Source of the DNA: Paragordius varius
Taxonomy: Eukaryota > Nematomorpha
NCBI GenBank assembly: GCA_964247055.1
Contig: OZ176058.1
Location: forward strand, 3,782,001-3,846,000
Direction: 5' to 3'
DNA: 64,000 nucleotides
In this document: piece by piece, positions 36,730 to 51,324 of the stretch
Position numbering within the stretch: position 1 is the stretch's first letter
Layout: each line of letters starts with the position of its first letter
Program-made: the position numbers and the translations under genes
The notes under the pieces: model-generated
What the model saw: only the letters and a program-made list of their open reading frames with translations
Databases searched by the model: none
What the model was told of the DNA's origin: nothing

Positions 36730-38990
36730 AAAAAATTATTTGATTGTTGAAAATATATGTTTGATTGTTGGAAACACTAAAAAGTTAAAAGACAACATAA
36801 TTTGATTTTTTGAAAAAATTATTTAATTGTTGGAAACACTAAAAAACTATTGGGCAACATATTTTGATTGTTGGAAAAATTATTTGATTGTTGAAAATAT
36901 ATGTTTGATTGTTGGAAACACTAAAAAGTTAAAAGAAAACATATTTTGATTGTTGGAAAAATTATTTGATTGTTGGAAAAACTAAAAAACTATTGGGCAA
37001 CATATTTTGATCGTTAAAAAAATTATTTGATTGTTGAAAAAATATGTCTGATTGTTGGAAAGTGAAAAAGTTAAAAGAAAACATATTTTGATTGTTTGAA
37101 AATTATTTGATTGTTGGAAACAATATAAAGCTATTGGGCAACATATTTTGATTGTTGTAGATAATATTTGATTGTTGAAATTATATGTTTGATTGTTGGA
37201 AACACTAAAAAGTAGACAACATATGAAAAATTATTTGATTGTTGGAAACACTAAAAAACTATAAGGGATCATATTTTGATTGTTGGAAAAATTATTTGAT
37301 TGGTGAAAATATATGTTTTATTGTTGGAAGCACTAAAAAGTTAAAAGAAATCATATTATGATTGTTGGAAAAATTATTTAATTATTGAAAATATATGTTT
37401 GATAGTTAAAAACACTAAAAAGTTAAAAGACAACATAATTTGATTGTTGAATAAATTATATGATTGTTGAAAATATATGTTTAATTGTTAGAAACACTAA
37501 AAAGCTGTTGGGCAAAATATTTTGCCTGTTTGAAAAATTATTTGATTGTTGAAAATATATGTTTGATTGTTGGAAACATAAAAAAGCTATTGGGCAACAT
37601 ATTTTGATTGTTGGAGAAACTATTTGATTGTTGAAAATATATGTTTGATTGTTGGAAACACTAAAAAGTTAAAAGAAAACATATGTTGATTGTTGGAAAA
37701 ATTATTTGATTGTGCAAATATATATTTGATTGTTGTAAACACTAAAAAGCTATTGGGCATCATATGATTGTTGGAAAAATTATTTGATTGTTGAAAATAT
37801 ATGTTTTATTGTTGGAAGCACTAAAAAGTTAAAAGAAATCATATTTTGATTGTTGGAAAAATTATTTGATTGTTGAAAATATATGTTTGATTGTTGGAAA
37901 CACTAAAAAGCTGTTGGGCAACATATTATGATTGTTTGAAAAATTATTTGATTGTTGGAAAAATATGTTTGATTGTTAGAAACACTAAAAAGTTAAAAGA
38001 AAATATATTTTGATTGTTGGAAAAATTATTTGATTGTTGGAAATACTAAAAAGCTATTGGGCAACATATTTTGATTGTTAAAGAAATTATTTGATTGTTG
38101 AAAAAATTATTTAATTGTTGGAAAAAAAAAACCATTGGGCAACATATTTTGATTCTTGGAAAAATTATTTGATTGTTGAAAATATATGTTTGATTGTTGG
38201 AAACACTAAAAAGTTAAAAGAAAACATATTTTGATTGTTGGAAAAATTATTTGATTGTTGGAAATACTAAAAAGCTATTGGGCAACATATTTTGATTGTT
38301 AAAGAAATTATTTGATTGTTGAAAATATATGTTTGATTGTTGGAAACACTTAAAAGGTAAAAAACATAATTTAATTGTTGGAAAATATTTGATTGTGCAA
38401 ATATATGTTTGATTGTTGGAAATACTAAAAAGCTATTGGGCAACATATAATGATTGTTGGAAAAATTATTTGATTGTTATAAATATATGTTTGATTGTTG
38501 GAAACACTAAAAAGTTAAAAGAAAATATATTTTGATTGTTGGAAAAATTATTTGATTGTTGAAAATATATGTTTGATTGTTGGAAAAATTATTTGATTGT
38601 TGAAAATATATGTTTGATTGTTGGAAACACTAAAAAGCTATTGGGCAACATATTTTGATTGTTTGAAAAATCAGTTAATTGTTAAAAATATAAGTTTGAT
38701 TGTTGGAAACAATAAAAAGCTATTGGGCAACATATTTTGATTGTTAAAAAAATTATTTCATTGTTTAAAATATATGATTGATTGTTGGAAACATTAAAAA
38801 GTTAAAAGAAAACATATTTTAATTGTTAGAAAAATTATTTGATTGTTGAAAATATATGTTTGATTGTTGGAAACACTAAATAGTTAAAAGACAACATATT
38901 TTGATTGTTGGAAAAATTATTTGATTGTTGAAAATATATGTTTGATTGTTGGAAACACTAAAAAGTTAAAAGAAAACATATTTTGATTCT
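36730..38990 (+). repeat. Block III long repeat, copy 1
   Basis: Matches 42,910-45,650 in monomer order. The offset is about 6,176 bp at the left (GACAACATAATTTGATTTTT at 36,791 and 42,967), about 6,661 bp in the middle (ACATATTATGATTG at 37,921 and 44,582) and 6,660 bp at the right (TAGTTAAAAGACAAC at 38,881 and 45,541). The change comes from one extra ~488-bp unit in copy 2. A rare poly-A monomer (near 38,121-38,140, before CCATTGGGC) is shared, which confirms common origin. Confidence 0.85.
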
Positions 38991-41900
38991 TGGAAAAATT
39001 ATTTGATTGTTGAAAATATATGTTTGATTGTTGGAAACACTAAAAGAAAACATATTTTGATTGTTGGAAAAATTATTTGATTGTTGGAAATACTAAAAAG
39101 CTATTGGGCAACATATTTTGATTGTTAAAGAAATTATTTGATTGTTGAAAATATATGTTTGATTGTTGGAAACACTTAAAAGGTAAAAAACATAATTTAA
39201 TTGTTGGAAAATATTTGATTGTGCAAATATATGTTTGATTGTTGGAAATACTAAAAAGCTATTGGGCAACATATAATGATTGTTGGAAAAATTATTTGAT
39301 TGTTATAAATATATGTTTGATTGTTGGAAACACTAAAAAGTTAAAAGAAAATATATTTTGATTGTTGGAAAAATTATTTGATTGTTGAAAATATATGTTT
39401 GATTGTTGGAAAAATTATTTGATTGTGATTGTTGGAAAAAAAGCTATTGGGCAACATATTTTGATTGTTTGAAAAATCATTTGATTGTTAAAAATATATG
39501 TTTGATTGTTGGAAACAATAAAAAGCTATTGGGCAACATATTTTGATTGTTAAAAAAATTATTTCATTGTTTAAAATATATGATTGATTGTTGGAAACAC
39601 TAAAAAGTTAAAAGAAAACATAATTTGATTGTTGAATAAATTATATGATTGTTGAAAATATATGTTTGATTGTTGGAAACCCTAAAAAGCTATTGGGCAA
39701 CATATTTTCATTGTTTGAAAAATTATTTGATTGTTGAAAAAATATGTTTGATTGTTGGAAACACTAAAAAGCTATTGGGCAACATATTTTGATTGTTGGA
39801 AAAATTATTTGGTTGTTGAAAATATATTTTTGATTGTTGGAAACAATAAAAAGCTATTGGGCAACATATTTTGATTGTTGGAAAAATTATTTGATTGTTG
39901 AAAATATATGTTTGATTGTTGGAAACACCAAAAAGTTAAAAGAAAACTAATTTTGATTGTTGGAAAAATTATTTGATTGTTGGAAAAACTAAAAAACTAT
40001 TGGGCAACATATTTTGATCGTTAAAAAAATTATTTGATTGTTGAAAATATATGTCTGATTGTTGGAAAGTGTAAAAGTTAAAAGAAAACATATTTTGATT
40101 GTTTGAAAATTATTTGATTGTTGGAAACAATATCTATTGGGCAACATATTTTGATTGTTGGAGATACTATTTGATTGTTGAAATTATATGTTTGATTGTT
40201 GGAAACACTAAAAAGTAGACAACATATGAAAAAATTATTTGATTGTTGGAAACATAAAAAAGCTATTGGGCAACATATTTTGATTGTTGGAGAAACTATC
40301 TGATTGTTGAAAATATATGTTTGATTGTTGGAAACACTAAAAAGTTAAAAGAAAACATATTTTGATTGTTGGAAAAATTATTTGATTGTGCAAATATATG
40401 TTTGATTGTTGGAAACACTAAAAAGCTATTGGGCATCATATGATTGTTCGAAAAATTATTTGATTGTTATCAATATATGTTTGATTGTTGGAAACACTAA
40501 AAAGTTAAAAGAAAATGTATTTTGATTGTTGAAAATATATGTTTGATTGTTGGAAAAATTATTTGATTGTTGAAATAATATGTTTGATTGTTGGAAACAC
40601 TAAAAAGCTATTGGGCAACATATTTGATTGTTGGAAAAATTATTTGATTGTTGAAAATATATGTTTGATTGTTGGAAACACTAAAAAGCTATTGGGCATG
40701 TTTAGATTGTTGGAAAAATTATTTGATTGTTGAAAATATATGTTTGATTGTTGGAATCACTAAAAAGTGAAAAGACAACATAATTTGATTGTTGGAAATT
40801 TTATTTGATTGTTGGAAATACTAAAAAGCTATTAGGGCAATAATATTTTGATTGTTAAAAAAATTATTTGATTGTTGAAAATATATGATTGATTGTTGGA
40901 AACAGTAAAAAGTTAAAAGAAAACATATTTTGATTGTTGGAAAAATTATTTGATTGTTGAAAATATATGTTTGATTGTTAGAAACACTAAAAAGTTAAAA
41001 GACAACATAATTTGATTGTTGAATAAATTATATGATTGTTGAAAATATATGTTTAATTGTTAGAAACACTAAAAAGCTGTTGGGCAACATATTTTGCTTG
41101 TTTGAAAAATTATTTGATTGTTGAAAATATATGTTTGATTGTTGGAAACATAAAAAAGCTATTGGGCAACATATTTTGATTGTTGGAGAAACTATTTGAT
41201 TGTTGAAAATATATGTTTGATTGTTGGAAACACTAAAATGTTAAAAGAAAACATATTTTGATTGTTGGAAAAATTATTTGATTGTGCAAATATATGTTTG
41301 ATTGTTGGAAACACTAAAAAGCTATTGGGCAACATATTATGAAATTATTTGATTGTTGAAAAAATATGTTTGATTGTTGGAAACACTAAAAAACTATTGG
41401 GCAACATATTTGTTAAAAAAATTATTTGATTGTTGAAAAAATTATTTGATTGTTGAAAATATATGTTTGATTGTTGGAAACACTAAAAAGTTAAAAGAAA
41501 ATATATTTTGATTGTTGGAAAAATTATTTGATTGTTGGAAAAACTAAAAAACTATTGGGCAACATATTTTGATCGTTAAAAAAATTATTTGATTGTTGAA
41601 AATATATGTCTGATTGTTGGAAAGTGAAAAAGTTAAAAGAAAACATATTTAGATTGTTTGAAAATTATTTGATTGTTGGAAACAATATAAAGCTATTGGG
41701 CAACATATTTTGATTGTTGGAGATACTATTTGATTGTTGAAAATATATGTTTGATTGTTGGAAACATAAAAAAGCTATTGGGCAACATATTTTGATTGTT
41801 GGAAAAAATATTTGATTGTTGAAAATATATGTTTTATTGTTGGAAGCACTAAAAAGTTAAAAGAAATCATATTTTGATTGTTGGAAAAATTATTTGATTG

Positions 41901-42909
41901 TTGAAAATATATGTTTGATTGTTGGAAACACTAAAAAGCTGTTGGGCAACATATTATGAAATTATTTGATTGTTGAAAAAATATGTTTGATTGTTGGAAA
42001 CACTAAAAAACTATTGGGCAACATATTTGTTAAAAAAATTATTTGATTGTTGAAAAAATTATTTGATTGTTGAAAATATATGTTTGATTGTTGGAAACAC
42101 TAAAAAGTTAAAAGAAAACATATTTTGATTGTTGGAAAAATTATTTGATTGTTGGAAAAACTAAAAAACTATTGGGCAACATATTTTGATCGTTAAAAAA
42201 ATTATTTGATTGTTGAAAATATATGTCTGATTGTTGGAAAGTGAAAAAGTTAAAAGAAAACATATTTTGATTGTTTGAAAATTATTTGATTGTTGGAAAC
42301 AATATAAAGCTATTGGGCAACATATTTTGATTGTTGGAGATACTATTTGATTGTTGAAATTATATGTTTGATTGTTGTAAACACTAAAAAGTTAAAAGAA
42401 AACATATGTTGATTGTTGGAAAAATTATTTGATTGTGCAAATATATGTTTGATTGTTGTAAACACTAAAAAGCTATTGGGCAACATATTTTAATTGTTTG
42501 AAAAATTATTTGATTGTTGAAAATATATGTTTGATTGTTGGAAATACTAAAAAGCTATTAAGCAACATATTATAATTGTTGGAAAAATTATTTGATTGTT
42601 GAAAATATAAGTTTGATTGTTGGAAACACTAAAAAGCTATTGGGTAACATATTTTGATTGTTTAAAAAATTATTTGATTGTTGAAAATATATGTTTGATT
42701 GTTGGAAACACTAAAAAGCTATTGGGCATGTTTTGATTGTTGGAAAAATTATTTGATTGTTGAAAATTATGTTTTATTGTTGGAAGCACTAAAAAGTTAA
42801 AAGAAATCATATTTTGATTGTTGGAAAAATTATTTGATTGTTGAAAATATATGTTTGATTGTTGGAAACACTAAAAAGCTGTTGGGCAACATATTATGAT
42901 TGTTTGAAA

Positions 42910-45650
42910 AATTATTTGATTGTTGAAAAAATATGTTTGATTGTTGGAAACACTAAAAAGTTAAAAGACAACATAATTTGATTTTTTGAAAAAATTATTT
43001 AATTGTTGGAAACACTAAAAAACTATTGGGCAACATATTTTGATTGTTGGAAAAATTATTTGATTGTTGAAAATATATGTTTGATTGTTGGAAACACTAA
43101 AAAGTTAAAAGAAAACATATTTTGATTGTTGGAAAAATTATTTGATTGTTGGAAAAACTAAAAAACTATTGGGCAACATATTTTGATCGTTAAAAAAATT
43201 ATTTGATTGTTGAAAAAATATGTCTGATTGTTGGAAAGTGAAAAAGTTAAAAGAAAACATATTTTGATTGTTTGAAAATTATTTGATTGTTGGAAACAAT
43301 ATAAAGCTATAGGGCAACATATTTTGATTGTTGTAGATAATATTTGATTGTTGAAATTATATGTTTGATTGTTGGAAACACTAAAAAGTAGACATATGAA
43401 AAATTATTTGATTGTTGGAAACACTAAAAAACTATAAGGGATCATATTTTGATTGTTGGAAAAATTATTTGATTGGTGAAAATATATGTTTTATTGTTGG
43501 AAGCACTAAAAAGTTAAAAGAAATCATATTATGATTGTTGGAAAAATTATTTGATTATTGAAAATATATGTTTGATAGTTAGAAACACTAAAAAGTTAAT
43601 GGACAACATAATTTGATTGTTGAATAAATTATATGATTGTTGAAAATATATGTTTAATTGTTAGAAACACTAAAAAGCTGTTGGGCAAAATATTTTGCCT
43701 GTTTGAAAAATTATTTGATTGTTGAAAATATATGTTTGATTGTTGGAAACATAAAAAAGCTATTGGGCAACATATTTTGATTGTTGGAGAAACTATCTGA
43801 TTGTTGAAAATATATGTTTGATTGTTGGAAACACTAAAAAGTTAAAAGAAAACATATGTTGATTGTTGGAAAAATTATTTGATTGTGCAAATATATATTT
43901 GATTGTTGTAAACACTAAAAAGCTATTGGGCATCATATGATTGTTGGAAAAATTATTTGATTGTTGAAAATATATGTTTTATTGTTGGAAGCACTAAAAA
44001 GTTAAAAGAAATCATATTATGATTGTTGGAAAAATTATTTGATTGTTGAAAATATATGTTTGATAGTTAGAAACACTAAAAAGTAAAAAGACAACATAAT
44101 TTGATTGTTGAATAAATTATATGATTGTTGAAAATATATGTTTAATTGTTAGAAACACTAAAAAGCTGTTGGGCAAAATATTTTGCCTGTTTGAAAAATT
44201 ATTTGATTGTTGAAAATATATGTTTGATTGTTGGAAACATAAAAAAGCTATTGGGCAACATATTTTGATTGTTGGAGAAACTATTTGATTGTTGAAAATA
44301 TATGTTTGATTGTTGGAAACACTAAAAAGTTAAAAGAAAACATATGTTGATTGTTGGAAAAATTATTTGATTGTGCAAATATATATTTGATTGTTGTAAA
44401 CACTAAAAAGCTATTGGGCATCATATGATTGTTGCAAAAATTATTTGATTGTTGAAAATATATGTTTTATTGTTGGAAGCACTAAAAAGTTAAAAGAAAT
44501 CATATTTTGATTGTTGGAAAAATTATTTGATTGTTGAAAATATATGTTTGATTGTTGGAAACACTAAAAAGCTGTTGGGCAACATATTATGATTGTTTGA
44601 AAAATTATTTGATTGTTGGAAAAATATGTTTGATTGTTGGAAACACTAAAAAGTTAAAAGAAAATATATTTTGATTGTTGGAAAAATTATTTGATTGTTG
44701 GAAATACTAAAAAGCTATTGGGCAACATATTTTGATTGTTAAAGAAATTATTTGATTGTTGAAAAAATTATTTAATTGTTGGAAAAAAAAACCATTGGGC
44801 AACATATTTTGATTCTTGGAAAAATTATTTGATTGTTGAAAATATATGTTTGATTGTTGGAAACACTAAAAAGTTAAAAGAAAACATATTTTGATTGTTG
44901 GAAAAATTATTTGATTGTTGGAAATACTAAAAAGCTATTGGGCAACATATTTTGATTGTTAAAGAAATTATTTGATTGTTGAAAATATATGTTTGATTGT
45001 TGGAAACACTTAAAAGGTAAAAAACATAATTTAATTGTTGGAAAATATTTGATTGTGCAAATATATGTTTGATTGTTGGAAATACTAAAAAGCTATTGGG
45101 CAACATATAATGATTGTTGGAAAAATTATTTGATTGTTATAAATATATGTTTGATTGTTGGAAACACTAAAAAGTTAAAAGAAAATATATTTTGATTGTT
45201 GGAAAAATTATTTGATTGTTGAAAATATATGTTTGATTGTTGGAAAAATTATTTGATTGTTGAAAATATATGTTTGATTGTTGGAAACACTAAAAAGCTA
45301 TTGGGCAACATATTTTGATTGTTTGAAAAATCATTTAATTGTTAAAAATATAAGTTTGATTGTTGGAAACAATAAAAAGCTATTGGGCAACATATTTTGA
45401 TTGTTAAAAAAATTATTTCATTGTTTAAAATATATGATTGATTGTTGGAAACATTAAAAAGTTAAAAGAAAACATATTTTAATTGTTAGAAAAATTATTT
45501 GATTGTTGAAAATATATGTTTGATTGTTGGAAACACTAAATAGTTAAAAGACAACATATTTTGATTGTTGGAAAAATTATTTGATTGTTGAAAATATATG
45601 TTTGATTGTTGGAAACACTAAAAAGTTAAAAGAAAACATATTTTGATTGT
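42910..45650 (+). repeat. Block III long repeat, copy 2
   Basis: Second copy of 36,730-38,990, longer by one tandem unit of about 488 bp: GGAAGCACTAAAAAGTT followed by AAAAGAAATCATATTATG occurs at about 43,499 and 43,987. The copies part near 45,650, where this one goes into a GATCTTTAAAAAAATTA monomer. Confidence 0.85.
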
Positions 45651-47394
45651 TGGAAAAATTATTTGATTGTTGGAAAAACTAAAAAACTATTGGGCAACAT
45701 ATTTTGATCTTTAAAAAAATTATTTGATTGTTAAAAATATATGTTGGGCAACATATTATGATTGTTTGAAAAAATATTTGATTGTCGAAAAAATATGTTT
45801 GATTGTTGAAAATATATGTTTCATTATTGGAAACACTAAAAAGTTAAAGGACAACATAATTTGATTGTTGAAAAAATTATTTAATTGTTGGAAACACTAA
45901 AAAACTATTGGGCAACATATTTTGATTGTTGGAAAAATTATTATATTGTTGAAAATATATGTTTGATTGTTGCAAACATTAAAAAGTTAAAAGAAAACAT
46001 ATTTTGATTGTTGGAAAATTATTTGATTGTTGGAAATACTAAAAAGCTATTGGGGAACATATTTAGATTGTTAAAAAAATTATTTGATTGTTGAAAATAT
46101 ATGTTTGATTGTTGGAAACACTAAAAAGTTAAAAGAAAACATATTTTGATTGTTGGAAAAATTATTTGATTGTTGAAAATATATGTTTGATTGTTGGAAA
46201 TACTAAAAAGCTATTGGGCAACATATTTTGATTGTTTGAAAAATTATTTGATTGTTGAAAAAATATGTTTGATTGTTGGAAACACTAAAAAACTATTGGG
46301 CAACATATTTTGATTGTTGTAAAAATTATTTGATTGTTGAAAATTGTTTGATTGTTGGAAACACTAACAAAAGACAACATAACTTGATTGTTGGAAAAAT
46401 TATTTAATTGTTGGAAACACTAAAAAACTTTTGGGCAACATATTTTGATTGTTGGAAAAATTATTATATTGTTGAAAATATATGTTTGATTGTTGGAAAC
46501 ATTAAAAAGTTAAAAGAAAACATAATTTGATTGTTGAAAAAATTATTTAATTGTTGGAAACACTAAAAAGCTATTGGGCAACATATTTTGATTGTTAAAA
46601 AATTATTTGATTGTTGAAAATATATGTTTGATTGTTGGAAACACTAAAAAGTTAAAAGAAATCAAATTTTGATTGTTGGAAATTGGAAACACTAAAAAGC
46701 TATTGGGCATCATATTTTGATTGTTGGAGAAATTATTTGATTTTTGAATATATGATTGATTGTTGGAAACACTAAAAAGTTAAAAGACAACATAATTTGA
46801 TTGTTGGAAAAATTATTTGATTATTGAAAATATATGTTTGATTGTTGGAAACACTAAAAAGTTAAAAAACATAATTTAATTGTTGGTAAATATTTGATTT
46901 TGAAAATATATGTTTGATTGTTGGAAACACTAAAAGCTATTGGGCAACATATTTAAATTGTTGGAAAAATTATTTGATTGTTGGAAATATATGTTTGATT
47001 GTTGGAAACACTAAAAAGTTAAAAGAAAACATATTATTGTTGGAAAAATTATTTGATTGTTGAAAATATATGTTTGAATGTTGGAAATACTAAAAAGCTA
47101 TTGGGCAAATTTTGATTGTTTGAAAAATTATTTGATTGTTGAAAATATATGTTTGATTGTTGGAAACACTAAAAAGTTAAAAGAAAACATATTTTGATTG
47201 TTGGAAAAATTATTTGATTGTTGAAAATATATGTTTGAATGTTGGAAATACTAAAAAGTTAAAAGAAAACATAATTTGATTGTTGGAAAAATTATTTGAT
47301 TGTTGAAAATATATGTTTGATAAAAATTAAAAGAAATCAAATTTTGATTTTTGGAAATTGGAAACACTAAAAAGCTATTGGGCATCATATTTTG

Positions 47395-48520
47395 ATTGTT
47401 GGAGAAATTATTTGATAGTTGAAAATATATGATTGATTGTTGGAAACACTAAAAAGTTAAAAGACAACATAATTTGATTGTTGGAAAAATTATTTGATTG
47501 TTGGAAATATATGTTTGAGTGTTGGAAATACTAAAAAGCTATTACATATTTTGATTGTTTGAAAAATTATTTGATTGTTGAAAATATATGTAGGATTGTT
47601 GGAAACAGTAAAAGCTATTGGGCAACATATTTTGATTTTTTGAAAAATTATTTGATTGTTGAAAATATATGATTCATTGTTGGAAACACTAAAAAGCTAT
47701 TGGGCAACATATTTTGATTGTTGTAAAAATTATTTGATTGTTGAAAATATATGTTTGTTTGTTGGAAACACTAAAAAGTTAAAAGAAAACATATTTTGAT
47801 TGTTGGAAAAATTATTTGATTGTTGAAAATATATGTTTGATTGTTGGAAATACTAAAAAGCTATTGGGCAACATATTTCGATTGTTGGAAAAATTATTTG
47901 ATTGTTGAACATATATGTTTGATTGTTGGAAACACTAAAAAGATAAAAGACAACATAATTTGATTGTTAAAAAATTATTTAATTGTTGGAAACACTAAAA
48001 TACTATTGGGCAACATATTTATTGTTGGAAAATTATTTGATTGTTGAAAATATGTAGGATTGTTGGAAATACTAAAAGGTATTGGTCAACATATTTTAAT
48101 TGTTAAAAAAATTATTTGATTGTTAAAAATATATGATTGATTGTTGGGAACACTAAAAAGTTAAAAGAAAACATAATTTGATTGTTGAATAAAATATATG
48201 ATTGTTGAAAATATATGATTGAATGTTGGAAACACTAAAAAGTTAAAAGAAAACATATTTTGGTTGGAAAAATTTTTTGATTGTTGAAAATATAGTTTGA
48301 TTGTTGGAAACACTAAAAAGCTATTGGACAACATATTTTGATTGTTGGAAAAATTATTTGATTGTTGAAAATATATGTTTGATTGTTGGAAACACTAAAA
48401 AGTTAAAAGACAACATAATTTGATTGTTGGAAAATTTATTTGATTGTTGGAAATACTAAAAAGCTATTGGGCAACATATTTTGATTGTTAAAAAAATTAT
48501 TTTATTGTTGAAAATATATG
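47395..48520 (+). repeat. 2,630-bp-offset repeat, copy 1
   Basis: Matches 50,025-51,150 in monomer order from TTTGATAGTTGAAAATATATG (shown here as TTTGATAGTTGAAAATAT) at 47,411 and 50,042 to the TTATTTTATTGTTG form near 48,500 and 51,130. Shared rare forms include GGAAATATATGTTTGAGTG, CATATTTCGATTG, GAACATATATG and TTTTGGTTGGAAAAATTTTT. Confidence 0.85.
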
Positions 48521-48544
48521 TTTAATTGTTGGAAACACTAAAAA

Positions 48545-49690
48545 GCTATTGGGCAACATATTTTGATTGGTAAAAAATTATTTGATTGTTGAAAAAATAT
48601 GTTTGATTGTTGGAAACACTAAAAAGTTAAAAGAAAACATATTTTGATTGTTTGAAAAATTATTTGATTGTTGAAAAAATATGTTTGATTGTTGGAAACA
48701 CTAAAAAACTATAGGGCAACATATTTTGATTGTTGTAAAAATTATTTGATTGTTGAAAATATATGTTTGATTGTTGGAAACACTAAAAAGTTTAAAGAAA
48801 ACATATTTTGATAATTGGAGAAATTATTTGATTGTTGAAAATATATGATTGATTGTTGCAAACACTAAAAAGTTAAAAGACAACATAATTTGATTGTTGG
48901 AAAAATTATATGATTGTTGAAAATATATGTTTGATTGTTGGAAATATTAAAAAGCTATTACATATTTTGATTGTTTGAAAAATTATTTGATTGTTGAAAA
49001 TATATGTAGGATTGTTGGAAACACTAAAAGCTATTGGGCAACATATTTTGATTGTTTGAAAAATTATTTGATTGTTGAAAATATATGTTTCAATGTTGGA
49101 AACACTAAAAACTATTGGGCAACATATTTTGATTGTTGTAAAAATTATTTGATTGTTGAAAATATATGTGTGATTGTTGGAAACACTAAAAAGTTAAAAG
49201 AAAACATAATTTGATTGTTGAATAAATTATTTGATTGTTGAAAATATATTTTTGATTGTTGGAAATACTAAAAAGCTATGGGCAACATATTTTGATTGTT
49301 GGAAAAATTATTTGATTGTTGAAAATATATATTTGATTGTTGGAAATACTAAAAAGCTATTGGGCAACATATTTTGATTGTTTGAAAAATTATATGATTG
49401 TTGAAAAAATATGTTTGATTGTTGAAAATACATGTTTCATTGTTGGAAACACTAAAAAGTAAAAAGACAACATAATTTGATTGTTGTAAAAATTATTTGA
49501 TTGTTGAAAATATATGTTTGATTGTTGGAAACACTAAAAAGTTAAAAGAAAACATATTTTGATTGTTGGAAAAATTATTTGATTGTTATAAATATATGTT
49601 TGATTGTTGGAAATACTAAAAAGCTATTGGGCAACATATTTTGATTGTTGGAAAAATTATTTGATTGTTGATAATATATGTTTGTTGGAA
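48545..49690 (+). repeat. 5,716-bp-offset repeat, copy 1
   Basis: Matches 54,261-55,406. Shared rare forms are TTTTGATTGGTAAAAAATTA, TTTGATAATTGGAG, GTTTCAATGTTGG, a TATGTGTGATTG module and GAAAATACATGTTTCATTG. The copies differ by a few bases (GGGCAACAT against GGGCAGCAT near 49,038/54,754). Confidence 0.85.
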
Positions 49691-50024
49691 ACACTAAAAA
49701 GATAAAAGACAACATAATTTGATTGTTGAAAAAATTATTTAATTGTTGGAAACACTAAAAAGCTATTGGGCAACATATTTTGATTGTTAAAAAATTATTT
49801 GATTGTTGAAAATATATGTTTGATTGTTGGAAACACTAAAAAGTTAAAAAAAACATATTTTGATTGTTTGAAAAATTATTTGATTGTTGAAAATATATGT
49901 AGGATTGTTGGAAACACTAAAAGCTATTGGGCAACATATTTTGATTGTTTGAAAAATTATTTGATTGTTGAAAATATATGTTTGATTGTTGGAAACACTA
50001 AAAAGTTAAAAGAAAACATATTTT

Positions 50025-51150
50025 GATTGTTGGAGAAATTATTTGATAGTTGAAAATATATGATTGATTGTTGGAAACACTAAAAAGTTAAAAGACAACA
50101 TAATTTGATTGTTGGAAAAATTATTTGATTGTTGGAAATATATGTTTGAGTGTTGGAAATACTAAAAAGCTATTACATATTTTGATTGTTTGAAAAATTA
50201 TTTGATTGTTGAAAATATATGTAGGATTGTTGGAAACACTAAAAGCTATTGGGCAACATATTTTGATTTTTTGAAAAATTATTTGATTGTTGAAAATATA
50301 TGATTCATTGTTGGAAACACTAAAAAGCTATTGGGCAACATATTTTGATTGTTGTAAAAATGATTTGATTGTTGAAAATATATGTTTGTTTGTTGGAAAC
50401 ACTAAAAAGTTAAAAGAAAACATATTTTGATTGTTGGAAAAATTATTTGATTGTTGAAAATATATGTTTGATTGTTGGAAATACTAAAAAGCTATTGGGC
50501 AACATATTTCGATTGTTGGAAAAATTATTTGATTGTTGAACATATATGTTTGATTGTTGGAAACACTAAAAAGATAAAAGACAACATAATTTGATTGTTA
50601 AAAAATTATTTAATTGTTGGAAACACTAAAATACTATTGGGCAACATATTTATTGTTGGAAAATTATTTGATTGTTGAAAATATGTAGGATTGTTGGAAA
50701 TACTAAAAGGTATTGGTCAACATATTTTAATTGTTAAAAAAATTATTTGATTGTTAAAAATATATGATTGATTGTTGGGAACACTAAAAAGTTAAAAGAA
50801 AACATAATTTGATTGTTGAATAAAATATATGATTGTTGAAAATATATGATTGATTGTTGGAAACACTAAAAAGTTAAAAGAAAACATATTTTGGTTGGAA
50901 AAATTTTTTGAATGTTGAAAATATAGTTTGATTGTTGGAAACACTAAAAAGCTATTGGACAACATATTTTGATTGTTGGAAAAATTATTTGATTGTTGAA
51001 AATATATGTTTGATTGTTGGAAACACTAAAAAGTTAAAAGACAACATAATTTGATTGTTGGAAAATTTATTTGATTGTTGGAAATACTAAAAAGCTATTG
51101 GGCAACATATTTTGATTGTTAAAAAAATTATTTTATTGTTGAAAATATAT
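50025..51150 (+). repeat. 2,630-bp-offset repeat, copy 2
   Basis: Second copy of 47,395-48,520, with only scattered substitutions noticed (for example TTTGATTG against TTTGAATG after the TTTTGGTTGG form). After about 51,150 it goes into a CTAAAAGAAAACAT monomer that copy 1 lacks. Confidence 0.85.
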
Positions 51151-51324
51151 GTTTGATTGTTGGAAACACTAAAAAGCTAAAAGAAAACATATTTTGATTG
51201 TTGGAAAAATTATTTGATTGTTGAAAATATATGTTTGATTGTTGGAAACACTAAAAAGTTAAAAGAAAACATATTTTGATTGTTGGAAAAATTATTTGAT
51301 TGTTGAAAATATATGGTTGATTGT

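Larger units (their letters stand above)
34895..46300 (+). repeat. Satellite block III
   Basis: Block III has its own variants: GGAAGCACTAAAAAGTT with AAAAGAAATCAT, GATCGTTAAAAAAATTA, GGAAAGTGAAAAAGTT, GGCATCATATGATTG, and GGCAACATATTTGTTAAAAA (near 35,045, 36,698, 41,400, 42,018). The GTAGACACATAATTT and AAACAGATATCAGG forms of block II are absent. Monomer lengths vary, with modules lost and doubled (near 38,540-38,640 modules a and b are repeated before c). Both edges are approximate, since they are changes in variant content. Confidence 0.75.

Noticed and set aside
38101-38140. Poly-A run as a retroposon tail
   Set aside because: The run is only about ten A inside a shortened satellite monomer, has no adjacent foreign sequence, and recurs in the copy at 44,780.
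48975-50026. 79-80-codon frames with repeated YLIVENIC-like peptides, also at 54,691
   Set aside because: The peptide repeat is the 82-bp monomer read in changing frames, helped by small indels. No start context or non-repeat domain is present.
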